Shown piece after piece: positions 1 through 4,648 of a stretch of 9,521 nt of DNA. Position numbers and translations under genes: made by a program. Where the stretch lies: positions 1 to 9,521 of the forward strand of contig JBLIAZ010000099.1 of assembly GCA_047631875.1 (NCBI GenBank). Reading direction: 5' to 3'. Positions within the stretch are counted from its first letter, which is position 1; each line of letters begins with the position of its first letter. Below the pieces are notes generated by a model, which worked only from the letters and a program-made list of their open reading frames with translations, was not told where the DNA came from and ran no database searches. The stretch is from JBLIAZ01 sp047631875 (lineage in GTDB: Bacteria > Bacteroidota > Bacteroidia > Flavobacteriales_C > GCA-002722245).

Positions 1-151
1 TAATCATCTTGTTATTTGACTTTACTTTTATCTCATCAAGTAATTCGACGCGCCTACCGGTAATTGCTACTTTCCAATCATTTTCTAGTAACTTTTCGGC
101 AAGAGCCCTTCCAATACCTGATGTTCCCCCAATTATGATTGCCTTTTTCAT
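1..151 (-). CDS. Short-chain dehydrogenase/reductase (SDR), N-terminal part, runs off the left edge
   Basis: Fifty complete codons are visible, from an ATG at 151-149 leftward past base 1. The protein opens MKKAIIIGGTSGIGRALAE, which is the first beta strand and glycine-rich dinucleotide-binding loop (GGTSGIG, residues 8-14) of a Rossmann-fold SDR. It continues with WKVAITGRRVELLDE, where strand beta-2 and the GRR segment after it (about residues 31-34) are where SDRs often select NADP(H). The catalytic S-Y-K residues lie outside the window, so the substrate cannot be named. A TGA codon directly abuts the ATG. A damaged paralogue lies at 651-803 on the same strand. Family assignment is secure; reaction and full length are unknown. 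Confidence 0.85.
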   Translation of the reverse strand, partial: MKKAIIIGGTSGIGRALAEKLLENDWKVAITGRRVELLDEIKVKSNNKMI

Positions 152-650
152 TCAACTGTAAATCTTTAAAAATGTTATTTCACAATATTCAACTATAATT
201 ATGAAGAGGGCTGCAATAACGATGTTAATTTCTCTTTAAATTATTAATGAATGACTACGACTACCTATTTTGTTTTTCAAGAATCAAATTCACGTCATGC
301 GAGAGGCGTCTATGGGATTGGTAGAAGGGAGGAGGCACGACGAACAAGTGAATTCCAATAAAGAATAGAAAAAGATGAACAAAAAGTAGGGTCAAATCCT
401 GACCTAGAGGAGTCCATGCAGACGAGCGCAGCCAACTGAATTCCCGAAATAAAATCGATGAAGAATGGAAAATTGGAAAGGAAACCTCACGGAGTACAAG
501 CAAAGGAAGAACCGAAGTATATCATCAAAGCCCTCCACCAACACAACCCTAATAGAATCATTTGATGCCATCATTACATATGACTAAACAACAAGAGAAA
601 GGCAAACGACTTGAAATGAAAGCAATTAAACGCAACCATTCACAAATCAT
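152..650. other. 500-bp intergenic stretch, no convincing gene
   Basis: This stretch separates the two SDR copies. Its longest open frame (503-261, minus strand) is rich in Phe, Ser, Arg and His and shows no domain or signal peptide, so I regard it as non-coding. The part next to the SDR start (256-152) is open on the minus strand, hydrophobic and ends in TGA immediately before the SDR ATG, but it has no start codon. Bases 465-498 resemble part of the repeat-like stretch in front of the sod gene. No transposase, tRNA or clear terminator was found. Confidence 0.6.
465..498 (+). repeat. Decayed partial copy of the intergenic element near 3678-3734
   Basis: The 17-mer AAACCTCACGGAGTACA at 482-498 matches AAACCGCACGGAGTGCA at 3718-3734 at 15 of 17 positions, in the same orientation. 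Just upstream, ATGGAAAATTGG (465-476) parallels ATGGAAAATGG (3678-3688). The distance between the two blocks differs, as expected if one copy has suffered indels. A shared origin is inferred from two short blocks only. Confidence 0.45.
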
Positions 651-803
651 TTAATCAGCACCCGTTCCTGAATTCGTCCCGGAGTTTCCTTCTTTTGTTT
701 CCTCAAGTAATTCAGTCCTTCGACCAGTAACCGCTACTGTCCAATTATTATCTCTTAGCTCTTCCAATTCCGGAAGCGCCTCCAATGATAATTGCTTTTT
801 CAT
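651..803 (-). pseudogene. Decayed second copy of the SDR gene (50-codon remnant)
   Basis: The minus strand from the ATG at 803-801 aligns with the SDR gene starting at 151. Relative to that copy, one base is missing right after the codons for MKK. The next stretch, readable in another frame as AIIIGGASGIGRA, is therefore translated as QLSLEALPELEE and the nucleotide-binding loop is destroyed. About 14 further bases are missing before the TTGG that begins the WTVAVTGRRTELLEE segment. The two losses total about 15 nt, so the original frame is restored; the segment matches WKVAITGRRVELLDE of the intact copy. The frame then ends in a Gly/Ser/Thr-rich tail and TAA at 653-651, with no rest of an SDR. 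The ATG overlaps the stop of the preceding membrane-protein gene (ATGA). Whether a peptide is still made is unknown. Confidence 0.75.
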
Positions 804-1270
804 AACATTTTTAATCCCATGACAATGCTAATTAGGATCATAATTGAAATAATTAGTGATGGTTTTTTACCAAGCTCTCCTTTTATCAGGAACGAAAACC
901 CTGAAAGGACAAAGACGACACCGAATGCGAAAATTGCAATATTCTCCCCAGTTTCATTTAGAAACTTTTCTCCGGTTTTTATAATTGTTAGTGAGGATAC
1001 TTGTTTGTTAAGCGCAGTTGTTTTTAGTAAAACAGAATCATTTTTATTAATCGCATTGTATATCTCTTCAGTAAATTGATCATCTGTGTTTTCAAATTTT
1101 ATGGTGTATGTAGTCTTGTCGGTTTTTAACCTGTAGTTTTCGCTTTTAGAGTCGACGATGGTTAATAAAGAATCTTCAGGTAAAATGATCTCAATAAAAA
1201 TCAGAGAACCAATTATTAATGGGACTACTGATAAAATTTTAATTGCTTTAGAGAATCTTGATAAATCCAT
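800..1270 (-). CDS. Small inner-membrane protein with an extracytoplasmic segment, function unknown
   Basis: I do not recognise this 156-residue protein. It has a hydrophobic helix at about residues 9-30, a polar 75-80 residue segment (about 31-108) that looks beta-rich, and two closely spaced helices at about 109-129 and 137-155. This layout suggests a membrane-anchored domain. A periplasmic position for the polar segment is likely but not certain. The gene starts 85 nt after the lipoprotein gene stops, with no terminator-like hairpin between, so co-transcription is possible. Its TGA (802-800) overlaps the ATG of the SDR remnant (ATGA), a typical translational-coupling arrangement, which suggests the pair was once co-translated. 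The overall layout loosely recalls DUF3592-type small membrane proteins, but I see no diagnostic motif. Confidence 0.7.
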   Translation of the reverse strand: MDLSRFSKAIKILSVVPLIIGSLIFIEIILPEDSLLTIVDSKSENYRLKTDKTTYTIKFENTDDQFTEEIYNAINKNDSVLLKTTALNKQVSSLTIIKTGEKFLNETGENIAIFAFGVVFVLSGFSFLIKGELGKKPSLIISIMILISIVMGLKML

Positions 1271-1355
1271 TTAATACTAATTTACTGTGGTTTTTTATAG
1301 TTAAAAGTATAGCATTCTTTCAAATTATGTACGGACACTCCCTATTTACTTTTCA

Positions 1356-1766
1356 TTACCATACTTGGTCCCAGGACACAAATTTATAGTACTTGATGTG
1401 ATCCAGAACCATGTAGTCGGTGTACCGATGGTCTCCGCAAAAGCAAGAACTACATTCGTTAATAGTACCATTTGAGGAAGTGGGCATTTCATTAATTTTG
1501 AATTTCTTAAAAGTGCCAATTTTTAGACAGTCATCTTTAATTCTTACTGTTCCCTCGTCGTCATCTTCGTCTGCTCCGGCGCTCCAGTATCTATAACTGC
1601 CTTTGTTGTCTTTATCTATGATAACCGTATGTTTTGAGCAAACATCTCCCACTGATTCAGATTCCCAGACTCCTTCAAAATCTGGATTTTCATCTAATAC
1701 TTTCTTTTTGCAGTTTGTGAGACTTATAATACACAGTATAAATAGGAGAACTTGAAGTTTTTTCAT
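1356..1766 (-). CDS. Small lipoprotein with cysteine cluster, possibly lipocalin-like
   Basis: The 136-residue product begins with a hydrophobic signal and a lipobox (SLTNC, acylated Cys19) followed by three lysines, a common start of Bacteroidota lipoproteins. The mature part opens with DFEGVWESE, reminiscent of the first strand of lipocalin-like domains (F-x-G-x-W). It has an acidic loop (ADEDDDEG, about 65-72) and ends in short beta-like segments. Besides Cys19 it carries Cys43, Cys80 and a CSSCFC cluster (Cys105, 108, 110), followed by GDHRY. These could form disulfides or bind a metal. The gene starts 8 nt after the stop of the MreB-like gene, so it is very probably in that operon. The lipoprotein call is firm; the fold and role are guesses. 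Confidence 0.75.
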   Translation of the reverse strand: MKKLQVLLFILCIISLTNCKKKVLDENPDFEGVWESESVGDVCSKHTVIIDKDNKGSYRYWSAGADEDDDEGTVRIKDDCLKIGTFKKFKINEMPTSSNGTINECSSCFCGDHRYTDYMVLDHIKYYKFVSWDQVW

Positions 1767-1774
1767 TTTTTGGG

Positions 1775-2152
1775 TTAGTCGTTGATGAGTTCCATGACTT
1801 GTCTGTCGGTGAGTTCTCGATCGCCTTCGAAGACTTTGACGATGTAAGCGCCTGCATGTTGGGCGCTGTCGAGGAGTGTTCTTCTTTCAACGTCGGAGAT
1901 GTCACTGAAGTTTTCTTCACGGACGTGCATCACAATTTGGGGTGCTCCACAAAGCATTCTTTTAGGTTGAAGTTCTTTGAGGACTGCCCTCATGGTAGTC
2001 TCAAGCTGTAGAAAGTCAGCAAGCACAGATCGCCTCCCGGAGAAGGGTTTTTCAGGAACCTTTTCAATCGTCTTTTGCTCATCAATTTGTCGAACAATGA
2101 GTTTGTCTCGGTATACTTGAAAATAGTATGTATCGCTTTTTAAAAACTTCAT
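1775..2152 (-). CDS. Small MreB-like (actin-fold) protein lacking the N-terminal phosphate loop
   Basis: This 125-residue protein resembles the early part of MreB. SVLADFLQLETTMRAVLKEL (about 42-61) parallels the MreB segment V-I-A-D-F-x-x-T-E-A-M-L. LQPKRMLCGAP (61-71) parallels the strand R-P-x-V-V-x-G-V-P. DVERRTLLDSAQHAGA (87-102) parallels E-V-E-R-R-A-V-x-D-A-A-x-x-A-G-A, and the following IVKVFE parallels the strand before MreB's EEPMAAA. The protein stops soon after, so about two thirds of an MreB is absent. At the N-terminus, where MreB has its DLGTANT phosphate-binding loop, only TYYFQVYRDKLIV is present, so ATP binding looks lost. The similarity is recalled by eye and could reflect a distinct small family. 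It lies 6 nt after a membrane-protein gene and 8 nt before the lipoprotein gene. Part of it is visibly G+C-richer than its surroundings. Confidence 0.6.
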   Translation of the reverse strand: MKFLKSDTYYFQVYRDKLIVRQIDEQKTIEKVPEKPFSGRRSVLADFLQLETTMRAVLKELQPKRMLCGAPQIVMHVREENFSDISDVERRTLLDSAQHAGAYIVKVFEGDRELTDRQVMELIND

Positions 2153-2158
2153 CCTTAT

Positions 2159-2824
2159 TTAAACTTTAATCAAGTGAATAAACCAAAGACCAATCAATAG
2201 ACAAATGTGAATTGGGATTAGGAGTTTAGTCCAAAATGGTTTTACGTCGTTCACGAGGTCACTCAGTTTGTGTTCCAACCACTCTGCTACTTTAGTTGAG
2301 GTTTCTTCTGGTGATAGATTTTCTAGGTTATTGACCAGTGATAAAAAGTCATATTCGATGTTTACTTTTTTTAAGACCCACAGAATAGGAACTCGAATTA
2401 ACTTGGGAAATTTTGATAAGCTCGAGTCAACGTAATTAACCACATCAAGCATTATGTGTGTACCGTATTGTTTTTTCAAAAGCTCTGATGTCTGAATTTT
2501 AGAATCCAATTTTGACACTGACTTATCAGTGATGACACGAATTTGAGGTTTGATAAACGCAGTAAAGACATCCGCATACAAAACGGTTAAGCAACGGAAA
2601 ACACCATGTAGAATGAATACTGCGATTGGATAAATCCCACATAAAAATCCTATGATAGACCAGTGCAAACCAGTTATTTCATGATTATTGTACTTAAACC
2701 ACAAAAGCACCACCACAGTGTTCAAAATCATCCCTACAAAAAATATCACCACTGAAAGCAAAACTCCTTTGAGTAAGAAATTCTCTAACATGTTCTTCAG
2801 TACTTCTTTTGATTCTTCTTTCAT
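2159..2824 (-). CDS. Three-helix inner-membrane protein, function unknown
   Basis: I do not recognise this 221-residue protein. A short charged N-terminus (MKEESKEVLK) precedes a long hydrophobic helix (about 18-43) and a second hydrophobic stretch (about 54-77, possibly to 90). A polar, mostly helical central part follows (about 91-195), with KSVSKLDSKIQTSELLKKQY as a possible amphipathic or coiled region. A final helix lies at about 199-219. If the N-terminus is cytoplasmic, the central part is probably cytoplasmic too and could meet the MreB-like protein encoded 6 nt downstream. The gene starts 26 nt after the stop of the secreted-protein gene. No enzyme motif was seen. Confidence 0.75.
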   Translation of the reverse strand: MKEESKEVLKNMLENFLLKGVLLSVVIFFVGMILNTVVVLLWFKYNNHEITGLHWSIIGFLCGIYPIAVFILHGVFRCLTVLYADVFTAFIKPQIRVITDKSVSKLDSKIQTSELLKKQYGTHIMLDVVNYVDSSLSKFPKLIRVPILWVLKKVNIEYDFLSLVNNLENLSPEETSTKVAEWLEHKLSDLVNDVKPFWTKLLIPIHICLLIGLWFIHLIKV

Positions 2825-2850
2825 GTTTTTTTATTTCTTGCACTAATTGG

Positions 2851-3375
2851 CTAACTAGATTTGTCTGATTTTCTTGTAACAACAGGCATGTAATACATGA
2901 TACCAATCGTAAAAAGAGATACATATTCTTTACTTGATTGGTAGTTCCATAGCGGAATATTAACGCCCAAATAGGCTCTTAAATCATACGCGCCTAAACC
3001 TAGTTCCGGACGAATCCTGGGACTACCTTGCGAAAAATTAGAAACATCTGTGTAATACAGTATATTAACACCGCATGAAACTAATATCATTCCTCCATGA
3101 ACCCACAGGCCAAATTTTGGCGCAATTACGGTTCTATTAAAATCAATTTTAATTTCCGAAGACAGGTAGGCTCCTGAAGAGATTGGCCCGTGATGAGTTG
3201 GCACTTCTTTTGACTTCCCTATTCCAAATTCAACATATGGTTTGAGGATTCCGTTATATTGGAGGTAAACTCCATAACTTTTTACAGGTTCTTTTGAACC
3301 CTTGTGTTTAAAATCTTCTTGCGCAATACAATTGCTAGTAATAACGAAAGTTAAAAGTAGAAGAGCACTGCGCAT
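2851..3375 (-). CDS. Small secreted, probably outer-membrane beta-barrel-like protein
   Basis: The chosen start (ATG at 3375-3373) gives 174 residues with a classical signal peptide. MRSALLLLTFVITSNCIAQ is a short basic start and hydrophobic core with likely cleavage after Ala18, in the ...IA|QE style usual in Bacteroidota. Cys16 is not in a good lipobox (TSNC). The mature protein alternates polar and hydrophobic residues and is rich in Tyr and Gly (YGVYLQYNG, GLGAYDLRAYLGVNI, FTIGIMYYMP), as in short outer-membrane barrels. The frame stays open upstream to 3735, but that extension would push the signal peptide 120 residues in and translates repeat-like DNA. This is the first gene of the minus-strand cluster. 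The exact barrel family is not recognised. Confidence 0.72.
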   Translation of the reverse strand: MRSALLLLTFVITSNCIAQEDFKHKGSKEPVKSYGVYLQYNGILKPYVEFGIGKSKEVPTHHGPISSGAYLSSEIKIDFNRTVIAPKFGLWVHGGMILVSCGVNILYYTDVSNFSQGSPRIRPELGLGAYDLRAYLGVNIPLWNYQSSKEYVSLFTIGIMYYMPVVTRKSDKSS

Positions 3376-3377
3376 TG

Positions 3378-3740
3378 TAGTTTTTCCTTGGCTAAATGAT
3401 AGATACACAATATATCGTTTATTTTCGAATCGAAAGTCGTCACAAAAAAAATTCACAGTATGGGTGAGGCCATTCGTAAGAAAGCTGGCACCAGCTCCTT
3501 GATATTTTTTGGGTCTGAGGAACGAGGACAGTGAAAAGCTTATTTGCATTGGGTGTTGTCCTTTCCCTAAAAAATGGAAGGGTTTGCTGGTCGTTTTTGA
3601 GGTGCTAGGCTTGCCTTTTGTTTCTTTTTTATCAAGAAAAAAGAAAGGCCAGCTTCGGGCCCAAAGAAGTCCTCGCCATGGAAAATGGCAAAAGAAAAAA
3701 GTGAGATTAAGAAGTGCAAACCGCACGGAGTGCATCAGCT
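3378..3740. repeat. Intergenic repeat-like element with several inverted repeats (candidate)
   Basis: This gene-free stretch between the divergent secreted-protein and sod genes is full of inverted repeats. They are AGCTGG-CA-CCAGCT (3483-3496), TTTCTTTTTT with its exact complement AAAAAAGAAA (3621-3630 and 3637-3646), and GCCAT-GGAAA-ATGGC (3675-3689). It ends in AAACCGCACGGAGTGCA (3718-3734), shared with a decayed stretch at 465-498. Translations of it look like the low-quality predicted proteins often produced by non-coding repeats in this phylum; that is an impression from memory. The outer limits are uncertain and no transposase is present. Confidence 0.45.
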
Positions 3741-3745
3741 AAAAG

Positions 3746-3861
3746 CATCATCAATTTAATCTAATAACCCCATCAAAATTATTAATCCCCAACACTATCA
3801 AATACTCAAATAACCAACTATATTTACGACTCAAAATAATAATAACTAAAAACAAAAAATA
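3746..3861 (+). promoter_or_regulatory. Nearly G-free leader and promoter region of the sod gene
   Basis: From 3746 to the sod ATG the plus strand holds a single G (3828) but about 26 C, so its transcript can hardly form stable stems. TATATTTA at 3819-3826 differs in one base from the Bacteroidota -7 element TAnnTTTG and would leave a leader of roughly 30 nt. No good TTTG is present at the expected -33 position. The start region (AAAAACAAAAAATAATG) has no Shine-Dalgarno site, as is usual for this phylum. Confidence 0.4.
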
Positions 3862-4470
3862 ATGTCATTCGAATTACCAAAACTACCATACGCATACGAC
3901 GCACTAGAACCACACATTGATGCAAGAACTATGGAAATACACCACAGCAAGCATCACCAAGGTTATACAAATAACTTAAACGGTGCTATTGAAGGATCTG
4001 ATTTAGCTGATAAAAGTATTTTAGATATTTTGAAAAGCGTTGGATCATCTTCACCAGCAGTAAGAAACAATGGAGGAGGATTCTTTAACCACGGTTTATT
4101 CTGGGAAGTAATGTCACCAAACGGTGGAGGAACTCCAAGTGGAGATTTAGCAAGCGCTATTGATGCAAAATTTGGGTCTTTTGATGCGTTTAAAGCTGAA
4201 TTTGCTAAAGCAGCAGCTACAAGATTTGGATCAGGTTGGGCTTGGTTGTGTGTAAACGCTGACGGTTCGTTATGTGTTTGTTCAACAGCAAATCAAGACA
4301 ATCCTTTAATGGATACAGCTGAATGTCCTGGAACTCCTATTTTAGGGTTGGATGTTTGGGAACATGCTTATTATTTAAACTATCAAAATAGAAGACCTGA
4401 TTACATCACTGGATTTTTTAACGTGATTAACTGGGATAAAGTTGGAGCAAATTTCGCAGCAGCAAAGTAA
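3862..4470 (+). CDS. sodA: Superoxide dismutase, Mn/Fe family, Mn-type residues
   Basis: The 202-residue enzyme converts superoxide to hydrogen peroxide and oxygen in the cytoplasm; no signal peptide is present. It has the normal family length. The helical N-terminal domain (about 1-90) supplies metal ligands His27 (in EIHHSKHHQGY) and His77 (in GGGFFNHGLFW). The C-terminal alpha/beta domain supplies Asp164 and His168 in the signature DVWEHAYY. The Gly-rich GGGFFNH, with no Gln before NH, and Gln145 in STANQDNPLM are the pattern of manganese rather than iron enzymes. Cambialistic use of both metals, known from Bacteroides, cannot be excluded. Its first 30 codons favour A- and C-ending codons. 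The gene is monocistronic, with a strong terminator 21 nt after the stop. Confidence 0.96.
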   Translation: MSFELPKLPYAYDALEPHIDARTMEIHHSKHHQGYTNNLNGAIEGSDLADKSILDILKSVGSSSPAVRNNGGGFFNHGLFWEVMSPNGGGTPSGDLASAIDAKFGSFDAFKAEFAKAAATRFGSGWAWLCVNADGSLCVCSTANQDNPLMDTAECPGTPILGLDVWEHAYYLNYQNRRPDYITGFFNVINWDKVGANFAAAK

Positions 4471-4491
4471 TATTTACTTTAAGTAAAGAAG

Positions 4492-4522
4492 AAAAAGCCT
4501 TGGTATTCCAAGGCTTTTTTTT
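4492..4522 (+). terminator. Rho-independent terminator of the sod gene
   Basis: A perfect 12-bp stem, AAAAAGCCTTGG (4492-4503) with CCAAGGCTTTTT (4508-4519), has a TATT loop and runs into eight T (4515-4522). The A-run on the left arm also makes it usable from the other strand, but no convergent gene ends here. Confidence 0.93.
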
Positions 4523-4616
4523 GTTCCATCAAATTTAAGAAACTTTTGTTCATTTCTTTGTTGATAAAAGAAGCCTCTAAGCTCATTTTTTAGGGTGTTT
4601 CAGCCTTTGAAAAGGT

Positions 4617-4624
4617 TATATTTG
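4617..4624 (+). promoter_or_regulatory. Candidate -7 promoter element of gyrB
   Basis: TATATTTG fits the Bacteroidota -7 consensus TAnnTTTG exactly and lies 24 nt before the gyrB ATG, giving a leader of roughly 20 nt. A TTTG at 4606-4609 is much too close to serve as the -33 element, and the correct spacing holds no good match. The preceding sod terminator supports a separate gyrB promoter here. Confidence 0.5.
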
Positions 4625-4648
4625 TTAGGCATAATTAGCAACAATTTT

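Noticed and set aside
261..503. 80-codon open frame on the minus strand
   Set aside because: Composition rich in Phe, Ser, Arg and His, no domain or signal peptide, and its beginning overlaps the repeat-related stretch at 465-498; most likely non-coding.
1690..2011. Open frames on both strands overlapping the MreB-like and lipoprotein genes
   Set aside because: They overlap two better-supported genes in other frames and have low-complexity Ser/Thr/Lys or Phe/Val composition.
2694..2924. 76-codon minus-strand frame bridging two genes
   Set aside because: It overlaps the end of the secreted-protein gene and the start of the membrane-protein gene in another frame, and lacks any supporting feature.
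3422..3436. TTCGAATCG-like string, considered as a tRNA T-loop
   Set aside because: No acceptor stem, anticodon arm or CCA end can be built around it.
3376..3735. N-terminal extension of the secreted-protein frame by 120 codons
   Set aside because: It would bury the signal peptide starting at the ATG at 3375 and it translates the repeat-like DNA; the internal start is far more credible.
4471..4488. TTTACTT/AAGTAAA palindrome after the sod stop codon
   Set aside because: A+T-rich and almost without loop; the strong terminator just downstream explains transcript ending without it.
4595..4648. Upstream GTG start for gyrB
   Set aside because: It adds 18 residues not typical of GyrB and overlaps the candidate -7 element; the ATG at 4649 gives the usual N-terminus.
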